Of a DNA stretch of 64,000 nt, positions 1 through 8,033 are shown piece by piece. The position numbers and the translations under genes are program-made. Each line of letters opens with the position of its first letter. The first letter of the stretch is position 1. The notes under the pieces were generated by a model. The model saw nothing but the letters and a program-made list of their open reading frames with translations, did no database searches and was not told the DNA's origin. Where the stretch lies: assembly GCA_026387915.1 (NCBI GenBank), contig JAPLKS010000020.1:1-64000 (forward strand), given 5' to 3'. Source of the DNA: Gemmatimonadota bacterium (lineage in GTDB: Bacteria > Gemmatimonadota > Gemmatimonadetes > Gemmatimonadales > Gemmatimonadaceae).

Positions 1-99
1 ATTTGCAGTCTCCTGCCTTACCACTTGGCGACGGCGCCGTACCCCTTGAAAATAGCCCCCGCCACACCCGCCCTCAAGGCGAAACGCCACTCCTATCTA

Positions 100-105
100 T
101 ATATT
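100..105 (+). promoter_or_regulatory. -10-like element of slc13-type gene, leaderless layout
   Basis: TATATT ends 7 nt before the ATG at 113, so transcription would start at or next to the start codon. No Shine-Dalgarno sequence and no convincing -35 hexamer is visible. The same hexamer and the same 7-nt gap precede the gene at 50953. Bases 1-99 hold no gene that I can support. Confidence 0.45.
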
Positions 106-112
106 CGCGCCC

Positions 113-1513
113 ATGAACACCCTCCTCCGATGGGCTGCCGTCCTCGCCACCCTCGCGGCTATCCTCGCCGCAGGCACCCCCACCGGAGTGCCCCCCGAAG
201 CCTGGCGACTCTTCGCCATCTTCGCCGCTACCATCGTCGGATCCATCCTCCGCCCAGTTCCGGCCGGCGCCATCGTCTTCCTCGGCGTCGTGACCATCGC
301 CGTCACGGGCGCCCTCCCCCCCGCAAAAGCACTCGGCGGATACTCCGAACCCCTCGTCTGGCTCGTTCTCGCCGCCTTCTTTCTGAGCCGTGGCGTCCTC
401 AAAACCGGGCTCGGACGCCGCATCGCCTACGTCTTCATTCGCGCTATCGGCAAAAGCTCGCTCGGACTCGTCTACGCCCTCGCCGGCACCGACGTCCTCC
501 TCGCCACCTTCCTCCCCTCCAACTCCGCGCGCGCCGGTGGGATCATCTTCCCCATCACCCGCTCGCTCGCCGAAGCGTACGACTCGCACCCGGGCCCCAC
601 CGCACGACGCCTCGGCGCCTTCCTCCTCTTCGCCGTCTATCAGTGCGATGTTATCGCCTGCGCCGCCTTCCTCACCGGCCAGGTCTCCAACGTCCTCGCC
701 GCCAAGTTCGCGCACGACATTGCGCACGTGGATCTCTCGTGGGGCACATGGGCACTCGGCGCATCCGTACCCGCCATCATCGCGCTGCTCTTCCTCCCCT
801 GGCTCCTCTTCAAGCTCTATCCCCCCGAAATCACCAGCACTCCAGACGCCACGCGCATCGCCAACGACGAACTCATTCGACTCGGCGCCATGAAGCGCGA
901 CGAAAAAGTGATGCTCGCCATCTTCGCGATTGTCGCCGGTCTTTGGCTCACCTCTGCCTGGCATCATCTCGACTACACCGTCGTCGCACTCGTCGGCGTG
1001 AGCGCGCTCTTTCTCACTAACGTCCTCACCTGGGACGACATCATCGGTGAACGTGCCGCTTGGGATGTCTTTCTCTGGTACGGTGGCCTCGTACGCATGG
1101 CCGCCGCACTCGGCGAAACAGGACTCACCACGCGCTTCGCACAGGCCTCCGCCGCCTACACCACCGGCTGGCACTGGCCCGCCGCGCTCGCCGCACTCCT
1201 CGCCATTTACGTCTTTGCGCACTACGGCTTCGCGAGTATCACCGCACACATCTCGGCCATGTTCACACCTTTTCTTGTCGTTCTGCTTGCCGCCGGTGCG
1301 CCACCGCTCCTCTCCGTTATTCTCCTCGCCTATTTCTCCAACCTCGGTGCCGCTACCACGCACTTTGGCACCACCACCTCCCCCATCTACTTCGGCGCCG
1401 GCTACCTCAGCCAAAAAGATTGGTGGCGCCTCGGGTTCATCTCCCTCATCGTCACGCTCAGCATCTTTTCGGTGTTTGGGCTACTCTGGTGGCGATTGCT
1501 TGGCTGGATATGA
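113..1513 (+). CDS. SLC13/DASS-family anion (di/tricarboxylate or sulfate) transporter
   Basis: A 466-residue inner-membrane protein with about a dozen hydrophobic segments. Members of the divalent-anion:Na+ symporter family (SLC13/DASS, including CitT/TtdT-like 2-oxoglutarate/malate carriers) move C4-dicarboxylates, citrate or sulfate. Two family signatures are visible: an N-terminal SNSARAGG loop near residues 138-146, and a C-terminal NLGAATTHFG...SPIYFGAGYL block near residues 408-430. These are the two halves of the substrate and Na+ site in the family. Length is normal. The start is the first ATG, preceded by a -10-like TATATT rather than a Shine-Dalgarno. The gene stands alone ahead of the TonB receptor, so the substrate cannot be told from context. 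Confidence 0.88.
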   Translation: MNTLLRWAAVLATLAAILAAGTPTGVPPEAWRLFAIFAATIVGSILRPVPAGAIVFLGVVTIAVTGALPPAKALGGYSEPLVWLVLAAFFLSRGVLKTGLGRRIAYVFIRAIGKSSLGLVYALAGTDVLLATFLPSNSARAGGIIFPITRSLAEAYDSHPGPTARRLGAFLLFAVYQCDVIACAAFLTGQVSNVLAAKFAHDIAHVDLSWGTWALGASVPAIIALLFLPWLLFKLYPPEITSTPDATRIANDELIRLGAMKRDEKVMLAIFAIVAGLWLTSAWHHLDYTVVALVGVSALFLTNVLTWDDIIGERAAWDVFLWYGGLVRMAAALGETGLTTRFAQASAAYTTGWHWPAALAALLAIYVFAHYGFASITAHISAMFTPFLVVLLAAGAPPLLSVILLAYFSNLGAATTHFGTTTSPIYFGAGYLSQKDWWRLGFISLIVTLSIFSVFGLLWWRLLGWI

Positions 1514-1525
1514 CCGCGCGTGTTC

Positions 1526-1531
1526 TATAAT
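1526..1531 (+). promoter_or_regulatory. -10 element of the TonB receptor gene
   Basis: A perfect TATAAT lies in the short gap after the transporter stop. It would give a leader of about 30 nt before the ATG at 1568. No clear -35 at 17 bp; TTGGCT at 1500-1505 is 20 bp away. If this promoter is real, the in-frame ATG at 1520 lies upstream of the transcript and cannot be the start. Confidence 0.4.
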
Positions 1532-1567
1532 GGTGAACGTCCCGCGGGGGTTAGCCGTCTTGTAAAC

Positions 1568-4500
1568 ATGAAGCGGACTTTTTTTGCCCTGTGCAGCGCT
1601 TTGGCGCTCCTTGGTTTGCCCATTGCGGCTCGTGCTCAGGTCGGTTCCACCACCGACATCATTACCGGTAAGGTCAACGGACCGAACGGCGAACCCATCG
1701 CCGGCGCCCGCGTGGAGGTCACCTCCATCGAACTCGGCACCATGCGTGGCCGCACCACCAACGACAAAGGGCAGTTCACACTGCTCTTTCCTGACGGTGG
1801 CGGCCAATACCGCGTCGCGGTCAAAGCCATCGGCTACGCCCCCTTCGCCGTAAACCTCACGCGACAGGCCGACGAAGACCGCTTCGTCGTCGAAGCCAAG
1901 CTCTCCAAGAGCGTCTCCCAGCTTCAGCAAGTGACGGTGCGCGGCGCACAGAACAATCAGGGGCAAAACGATCGCCCCACCGCCGGCAGCACCGAACGCA
2001 GCCTCACCGCCGAACAACTCTTTCGCTTGCCGATTGACGCGAGTGATCCCACGGCCATCGCTGGCCTCGCGCCTGGTGTTGTCACCCTCGGCGGCACCGA
2101 TTCCACCTCGTCGGCTTTTTCCGTGGCCGGTCAGCGCACGGACCAAAACCAGATCACGCTTGACGGCCTGAGCTTTGGCACCGGTGGCGTTCCGTCGGAA
2201 GCCGTTCGCAACACGCGCGTCATCACGAACACCTACGACGTCACCCGCGGTCAGTTCACCGGCGGTCAAGTCGCCAGCACCACGCGCGGCGGCACCAACA
2301 ATGTGGTCGGCTCCGTCGGCTTCGTCACCAACGAGCCGTCACTCGAGTTCCCAGACACATCATCCACGAGCTTCAATCAAAAATTCACCTCCAACCAGTT
2401 GAGCTTCGGCCTTGGCGGTCCGTATGTGCCGGACGCGTACTTCTGGTTCGGCTCCGCGTCGTGGAACGCGCGCTCCCAGGGGCTACAGTCGCTCCTCAGC
2501 GCCAACGAGCAGATCCTACTCCGCAATAACACCTCGCCCGACTCCGCCGATCGCTTTCTCGGATTGCTCAACCGCTACGGTATTCCCTCTACCACGCTCC
2601 TCGTCCCCAACGCGCAGAACACCGATCGCATTACCGCGCTCACGCGTCAGGATTTTGCACTCGGCGATCTGCACACGCTCACCCTGCGTGGCGACTGGAA
2701 CTGGCAGCGTCAGGGCGCCACGCGCATGGGCGCACTCACCGTCCCCGCGCACGGCGGGAGCACGCGCTCGCTCGGCGGTGGCCTCATGGCCTCGCTCAGC
2801 TCCACGTTCGACAATGGCATTATCAACGAAGCGCGCCTGTACGCCAACGAAAGCACCAGCGAACAGCGCCCCTTCCTCGTGATGCCGCAAGGCGTCGTGC
2901 GCGTCTCGTCGCTCCTCTCCGACGGCGCGCTCGGCATCAGCAGCCTGCAGTTCGGCGGTAACAGCGGACTCCCCTCCGATAACACCACCAAGCAAATCGA
3001 ATTCAGCAACGAAGTTTCATACCTTCGTTCGACGGGCGGCCATCGCCCCAAGCTTGGCGTGCTGTTCAATGTCAGCACCTTCGATCAAACCGCTTCAAAC
3101 AATCAGTTCGGTTCCTTCACGTTCAACTCGCTCGCTGACTTCGCCTCGAATGTTCCGTCGCAGTACACGCGCACGCTCGAGCCGAGCCGCCGCGAAGGCG
3201 ATGCCATCAACGCCGCCGTCTACATCGGCGACGCGTGGCGCTATAGCCGTGCGTTGCAGTTCACCTACGGCGTGCGCGCCGAGGGCACGCGCTTCGACGG
3301 CCGCCCCAAGTACAACCCAGACATCGAAACGCTATTTGGCCGTCGTACCGACAACTTCCCGTCTGAAGTGCACGTGAGTCCGCGCATCGGCTTCACCTGG
3401 ACCTCCAACATTCCCGCGCCGCGTGACACCACGCGCCGCGACGGTCAGCCTGGCGCCGAAGGGCAGCAACAAGGTGGTGGTGGTGGTGGAGGTCGCGGCG
3501 GCTTCGGCGGCGGCGGTGGTGGTGGACGTGGCGGTGGCGGTGGCGGTGGTGGCGCGGGCGGCCCTGGCGGCGGCATGTTCGCCGGCCTCTCGAGCTGGGT
3601 CGTGCGCGGCGGCATCGGTGAGTTCCGCGGCAAGGCACCCACTGGCCTCTTCACAAGCGCACTCGGCGCCACCGGCCTCTCCGGCGCTGAATCGCAGCTC
3701 GTCTGCATTGGCCCCGCTACACCCGTGCCAAGCTGGACGGACTACCTCGCCAATCCCAGCAACATTCCCACCAGCTGCGCCGACGGCACCAATCAGGCAC
3801 AGAGCATTTTCTCACAGCAGCGTCCCAACGTCACCACCTTCGCACCGGATTTTGGTGCGCCGCGTTCGTGGCGCGCGTCGATGGGCGTGCAGCACCATCT
3901 CTTCGGACGCTACACCGGTTCGCTCGACGCCAACTACGCATATGGCATGAACCTGTACGGCGTCTCCGACATGAACCTCAAGGCCACACCGCAGTTCAGC
4001 CTCACGGCGGAAGGCGGCCGCCCGGTGTATGTCTCGCCATTCGCCATCATTTCCACCACCGGCGCACTGCAGTCCCTCAACTCACGCAACGCGCCGCAGT
4101 ACGGCTCGGTCTACAACGTGTTCTCGGGGCTCAAGTCGCGCACCGAACAGCTGGTGGCCAGCATCAACGGCTTCAATACGTGGGGCATGCAGGTGAGTCT
4201 CTCGTACACCTGGTCGCGCTCCACCGATCAAAGTTCCTTCTCCGGCGGGTCAGCGGCCGCAGGCTTTACCTCGCCCACCACGGCAGGGAATCCCAACCTG
4301 ATCGAGTGGAGCACGAGCGATCTGCAGCGTCAGCACACCATCGTCAGCACCGTCACGTGGCCCGTGAGTCCGTCCGTCGAACTCACCGGCGTGCTCCGCT
4401 TTTCCTCCGGCCAACCCTACACGCCACGCATCTCCGGCGACATCAACGGCGACGGCTCACGCAACGACCGCGCGTACATCTTTGACCCGCTCCACACCGC

Positions 4501-5422
4501 CGACACTGCCGTCGCCAACGGCATGGCGCGTCTGCTCACCAATGCGCCGTCACGCATCACGCGTTGCCTCCGTTCACAGCTCGGCGAGATTGCCGATCGC
4601 AACAGCTGCACGGCCGGCTGGTTCCCGTCGCTCAGCGGCCAAGTCAACTGGCGTCCCGACGCGCTCGGCCTCAAGCGCAACCTGATGATCTCTATCTCGT
4701 TCGTGAATCCGCTCGCTGGGCTCGATCTGCTCACGCACGGCCAAGATCATCTGCAAGGTTGGGGACAGCCCAACCGCATCGACTCGAACTTGCTCTACGT
4801 CACGGGCTTCGATCCCATCACGCAGAACTTCAAGTATCAGGTCAACGAACGCTTCGGTGATCAGCGCTCCACCTCGCAGGTCATTCAGCAGCCGTTCCAG
4901 GTGTCGCTTACCGCACGCTACACCATCGGGCCTGATCGTCAGCGCGAGATGATGCTCGCGGCGCAGAACGTCGCGCGCGGCGGCCGCGGTGGACGCGGTG
5001 GCGATCCCAACGCACCTGGCGGTATGTACGCCGGTATGGTGCGTCGTTATGCGCCGAACATCTTCAAAGAAATTCTCGATCGCGCCGACACGCTCAAGCT
5101 CGGACTCACCGACACGCAGAAGTCGCTCCTCAAAGTGCTCTCCGATTCTCTCGCCAAGCAGATCGACACGCTCAGCGCGCATCTCGCCGATCGTGTGACC
5201 AAAGCCGGCGCGAATGTCGAACAGCAGGCGATGCTCGCATTCCTGCGCCCAGTGCTCACCGAAGCGCAGGACCTCGGCGCCAAGTCCGTACGCGAGGCGC
5301 AGGTCATTCTTACCAAGGAGCAGTGGGCCAAGCTCCCCGAACGTATCCGGAACCCAGCAACGGTCTTCGGCCCGGGCGGTCCGGGCGGCCGAGGCGGCGG
5401 TCCTCCGGGCGGACGGCCCTAA
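1568..5422 (+). CDS. TonB-dependent receptor with carboxypeptidase-regulatory-like N-domain, Gly-rich insert and helical C-terminal extension
   Basis: A 1284-residue outer-membrane receptor. It starts with a signal peptide (MKRTFFALCSALALLG...ARAQ). A carboxypeptidase-regulatory-like beta-sandwich follows (about residues 20-110: ITGKVNGPNGEPIAGARVEV), then a plug domain and a large beta-barrel. The architecture is that of OAR/SusC-type receptors that import polymers or peptides with TonB. Two oddities stand out. A run of about 40 residues that is nearly all glycine lies near residues 635-675, inside the barrel. After the apparent barrel end (about residue 1118) there is a further 165-residue tail with helices and LTDTQ and LTKEQW motifs, reminiscent of the periplasmic Spy/CpxP (LTXXQ) family. 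An upstream in-frame ATG at 1520 is rejected because the signal peptide begins at 1568. The ligand is unknown. Confidence 0.87.
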   Translation: MKRTFFALCSALALLGLPIAARAQVGSTTDIITGKVNGPNGEPIAGARVEVTSIELGTMRGRTTNDKGQFTLLFPDGGGQYRVAVKAIGYAPFAVNLTRQADEDRFVVEAKLSKSVSQLQQVTVRGAQNNQGQNDRPTAGSTERSLTAEQLFRLPIDASDPTAIAGLAPGVVTLGGTDSTSSAFSVAGQRTDQNQITLDGLSFGTGGVPSEAVRNTRVITNTYDVTRGQFTGGQVASTTRGGTNNVVGSVGFVTNEPSLEFPDTSSTSFNQKFTSNQLSFGLGGPYVPDAYFWFGSASWNARSQGLQSLLSANEQILLRNNTSPDSADRFLGLLNRYGIPSTTLLVPNAQNTDRITALTRQDFALGDLHTLTLRGDWNWQRQGATRMGALTVPAHGGSTRSLGGGLMASLSSTFDNGIINEARLYANESTSEQRPFLVMPQGVVRVSSLLSDGALGISSLQFGGNSGLPSDNTTKQIEFSNEVSYLRSTGGHRPKLGVLFNVSTFDQTASNNQFGSFTFNSLADFASNVPSQYTRTLEPSRREGDAINAAVYIGDAWRYSRALQFTYGVRAEGTRFDGRPKYNPDIETLFGRRTDNFPSEVHVSPRIGFTWTSNIPAPRDTTRRDGQPGAEGQQQGGGGGGGRGGFGGGGGGGRGGGGGGGGAGGPGGGMFAGLSSWVVRGGIGEFRGKAPTGLFTSALGATGLSGAESQLVCIGPATPVPSWTDYLANPSNIPTSCADGTNQAQSIFSQQRPNVTTFAPDFGAPRSWRASMGVQHHLFGRYTGSLDANYAYGMNLYGVSDMNLKATPQFSLTAEGGRPVYVSPFAIISTTGALQSLNSRNAPQYGSVYNVFSGLKSRTEQLVASINGFNTWGMQVSLSYTWSRSTDQSSFSGGSAAAGFTSPTTAGNPNLIEWSTSDLQRQHTIVSTVTWPVSPSVELTGVLRFSSGQPYTPRISGDINGDGSRNDRAYIFDPLHTADTAVANGMARLLTNAPSRITRCLRSQLGEIADRNSCTAGWFPSLSGQVNWRPDALGLKRNLMISISFVNPLAGLDLLTHGQDHLQGWGQPNRIDSNLLYVTGFDPITQNFKYQVNERFGDQRSTSQVIQQPFQVSLTARYTIGPDRQREMMLAAQNVARGGRGGRGGDPNAPGGMYAGMVRRYAPNIFKEILDRADTLKLGLTDTQKSLLKVLSDSLAKQIDTLSAHLADRVTKAGANVEQQAMLAFLRPVLTEAQDLGAKSVREAQVILTKEQWAKLPERIRNPATVFGPGGPGGRGGGPPGGRP

Positions 5423-5461
5423 AGGCACCACAATGTCTATTGAAGTGAATGAATAGCACAG

Positions 5462-5498
5462 CAAAGCGGGATAACGTGTAAAGCGTTATCCCGCTTTG
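5462..5498 (+). terminator. Hairpin terminator after the TonB receptor
   Basis: A perfect 15-bp inverted repeat (CAAAGCGGGATAACG with its complement) around a 7-nt loop, 40 nt after the stop codon. A true U-tract is lacking (TGTGTT follows), so it may act as a 3' stabilising hairpin as well as a terminator. Confidence 0.7.
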
Positions 5499-5519
5499 TG
5501 TTACAGAAATATCGACGGT

Positions 5520-5570
5520 CCAAAATGCTCAATTCTCCTGCAATTCATCACCCAAAATGCAGTTACTGCA
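5520..5570. promoter_or_regulatory. AT-rich control region upstream of glnN
   Basis: The 204-bp gap 5499-5702 is AT-rich compared with its surroundings. It holds two copies of CCAAAATGC (5520-5528 and 5552-5560) and a perfect inverted repeat TGCAGT-T-ACTGCA at 5558-5570. These could be regulator sites for the glutamine synthetase gene, but no known nitrogen-regulator consensus is recognisable to me. The rest of the gap shows nothing else. Confidence 0.3.
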
Positions 5571-5702
5571 AAACAGCCAAGACGAATTTACATTTTCCGC
5601 ATTGAAATTGAGTTATTGGTGTGCTAAATTTGCTTAATCTGCAATTATTGCTGGTCACCTGGCTCATCTAGCATTCTCCCACTCGCCAACCCGGCTTCCC
5701 AG

Positions 5703-7922
5703 ATGCCATCCATTTCTTCTCGTGCCGCTGCCATCCGTGCCATCAGCTCGCGCACGGTTGACGCTCCAGACGTTCCGGTCGAAGCTGATGAATCGATGCC
5801 GACGTCCACCTACTTCGGCATCAATACTTTCGGCGCGCGTCAGATGCGCGACAAACTGCCGAAGGACGTGCACGCCAAACTCGTGGCTGCGGTGCGACTC
5901 GGCAAATCGCTCGACACCGAAATCGCTCCTACGGTTGCGCAGGTCATCAAGGAGTGGGCTGTCGGCCGCGGCGTGACGCACTTCTGTCACTGGTTCCAGC
6001 CGCAGACCGGCCTCACCGCCGAAAAGCACGACGCATTCCTCAACTTCGACGAGAACAAGTCGGCCATCGAACAGTTCACTGGCGATCAGCTCATTCAGAG
6101 CGAGCCGGACGCCTCCTCGTTCCCGAGCGGCGGACTGCGCGCGACGTGGGAAGCACGCGGCTACACCGCGTGGAATCCGGCGTCGCCGGTGTTCATCATG
6201 GAATCGCCGGGCGCCAAGACGCTTTGCATTCCGTCGGTGTTCATCGGCTACCACGGCGAAGCACTCGACGAAATGACCCCGCTCCTCCGCTCGAGCGAAT
6301 TGCTCTCGCAGAAAGCCATGTCGCTCCTGGAGCTCATCGGTGATAAGGGCGCGCTCCGCGTGAACACCACGATGGGCGCCGAACAAGAGTACTTCCTCAT
6401 CGATCGCACGCACTTCGCGCTGCGCCCCGACCTCGTTATGAGCGGACGCTCGCTCGTCGGCGCGCCGCCGCCGCGTGGCCAGCAGCTTGAAGACCACTAC
6501 TTCGGTGGCATTCCCGAGCGCGTGCTCGCGTGCATTGCCGAAGTGGAATTCGAACTCTACAAGCTCGGCGTGCCGATCGTCACGCGGCACAACGAAGTGG
6601 CGCCCTGTCAGTTCGAAATGGCGCCGCAGTTCGAAGACACCGACATCGCGGTCGATCACAATCAGCTCGTCATGTCCATCCTCAAGAAGGTCGCGCTCCG
6701 GCACGGCCTCCAGGCGCTGTTGCACGAAAAGCCTTTTGCCGGCATCAATGGCTCGGGCAAGCACTGCAACTGGTCGATGGCCATCGCGTCCGACAACGAA
6801 CTCGACGGCGTCAACTTGCTCAAGCCCGGCAAGACGCCGCACCAGAACATTCGCTTCCTGCTCTTCTTGGCCGCGGCGCTCAAAGCCGTGCACAAGCACG
6901 CGGGACTCATTCGCGCGGGCATTGCCACCAGCGGCAACGAGCATCGCCTCGGCGCCAACGAAGCGCCGCCGGCCATTATCTCGGTATTCATGGGTGACAT
7001 GCTCACGCGCGTCATCGACGACATCGCCGCCGGCAAGACGGGCAAGCAGGGTGCCGCGCAGGCCATGATTCAGCTCGGCGTCGCCAAGCTGCCGGAAATC
7101 GCCAAGGACAACACCGACCGCAATCGTACGTCGCCCTTTGCGTTCACGGGCGCCAAGTTCGAGTTCCGTGCCGTTGGTTCGAGTCAGTCGATTGCGTTCC
7201 CAGTAATGCTGCTCAACGCCACCGCTGCCGAAGCGATTGACGAACTCACCGAGGCCCTCAAGGCCGAACTCAAGACTACCAAGAATCGCGACGACGCAGT
7301 GCTCAAGGTTGTGAGCGCTGCCTTCCGCGCCACCAAGGCCGTGCGCTTCGAAGGGAACAACTACTCGGGCGAATGGGTGATCGAGGCAAAGAAGCGCGGC
7401 CTGCCGAACTTCCGCCGCACACCGGAAGCACTCGCGCAGATGGTCACCAAGCAGTCGTATGCGTTGTTCACCTCGCTGGGCATCCTCACCAAGGAAGAAC
7501 TCGAATCGCGCTACCACGTTCGCCTCGAGCGCTACGCCAAGGACATGCTCATCGAAATGCACACGCTCTGCGAGATGGCCGACACCATGGTGCTACCGGC
7601 CTGCTACACCTATCTCGGATCGCTCCAGACAGCCGCGGCCGCCGCAAAGCGCGCCGGCATCAAGATCGTCCCGCAGGTAGATGCGGCCAACGCCGCCGGC
7701 AAGCTCGTTGTTGCGCTCCAGAAGAAAGCAGCCGCACTGCGCGCCGCCATCAATAAGGCCGAGGGAATGCACGACGCATTGGCCAAACAGGCCGCGTTCC
7801 TGACCGAGACCGGCGCCGAGGCGATGGACGAGGTGCGTGCGCTGAGCGACACGCTGGAAATCACGATCGGCGACGATCAGTGGCCGTTGCCGCGCTATCG
7901 CGAGATGCTGTTCCCCGTGTGA
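5703..7922 (+). CDS. glnN: Glutamine synthetase type III (GSIII)
   Basis: Makes glutamine from glutamate, ammonia and ATP in the cytoplasm. At 739 residues it has the large size typical of GSIII dodecamers (GSI is about 450). The family-specific N-terminal region is present (STYFGINTFG, THFCHWFQP). So are the shared catalytic signatures: ITRHNEVAPCQFEMAP near residues 292-308 and the ATP/glutamate-site loop GINGSGKHCNWS near 346-357. No Shine-Dalgarno precedes the ATG. A second in-frame ATG at 5796 sits just before the conserved region, so the real N-terminus could be 31 residues shorter. A type I glutamine synthetase lies 2 kb away on the other strand. A hairpin terminator follows. Confidence 0.95.
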   Translation: MPSISSRAAAIRAISSRTVDAPDVPVEADESMPTSTYFGINTFGARQMRDKLPKDVHAKLVAAVRLGKSLDTEIAPTVAQVIKEWAVGRGVTHFCHWFQPQTGLTAEKHDAFLNFDENKSAIEQFTGDQLIQSEPDASSFPSGGLRATWEARGYTAWNPASPVFIMESPGAKTLCIPSVFIGYHGEALDEMTPLLRSSELLSQKAMSLLELIGDKGALRVNTTMGAEQEYFLIDRTHFALRPDLVMSGRSLVGAPPPRGQQLEDHYFGGIPERVLACIAEVEFELYKLGVPIVTRHNEVAPCQFEMAPQFEDTDIAVDHNQLVMSILKKVALRHGLQALLHEKPFAGINGSGKHCNWSMAIASDNELDGVNLLKPGKTPHQNIRFLLFLAAALKAVHKHAGLIRAGIATSGNEHRLGANEAPPAIISVFMGDMLTRVIDDIAAGKTGKQGAAQAMIQLGVAKLPEIAKDNTDRNRTSPFAFTGAKFEFRAVGSSQSIAFPVMLLNATAAEAIDELTEALKAELKTTKNRDDAVLKVVSAAFRATKAVRFEGNNYSGEWVIEAKKRGLPNFRRTPEALAQMVTKQSYALFTSLGILTKEELESRYHVRLERYAKDMLIEMHTLCEMADTMVLPACYTYLGSLQTAAAAAKRAGIKIVPQVDAANAAGKLVVALQKKAAALRAAINKAEGMHDALAKQAAFLTETGAEAMDEVRALSDTLEITIGDDQWPLPRYREMLFPV

Positions 7923-7943
7923 GGCATCGTGCGTGAAGCACAC

Positions 7944-7978
7944 AAAGGGCGGTGATGCTTTTGCATCACCGCCCTTTT
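7944..7978 (+). terminator. Rho-independent terminator of glnN
   Basis: A perfect 15-bp stem (AAAGGGCGGTGATGC with its complement) and a TTTT loop, followed by a short T run. It starts 22 nt after the glnN stop. It may also serve the opposite strand, since the outer-membrane gene at 8034 ends nearby and the left arm begins with A's. Confidence 0.85.
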
Positions 7979-8033
7979 CTTGAGATGCACATCGCGGGAG
8001 TCACGCGACGCGATCGTCCGTTCGGACTCCGTG

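Noticed and set aside
74-1414. Long open frame on the minus strand over the anion transporter
   Set aside because: Rich in Glu/Gly/Asp with no domain; it mirrors codon bias of the transporter, which has clear membrane helices and motifs.
1520-1567. ATG at 1520 as start of the TonB receptor
   Set aside because: The signal peptide begins at 1568, and 1520 lies upstream of a TATAAT element.
3445-3708. Proline-rich and His-rich open frames over the glycine tract
   Set aside because: Direct by-products of the GGN repeats in the receptor gene.
5664-7562. 632-codon open frame antisense to glnN
   Set aside because: Composition is an antisense reflection of high-GC third positions; no family signature, while glnN is certain.
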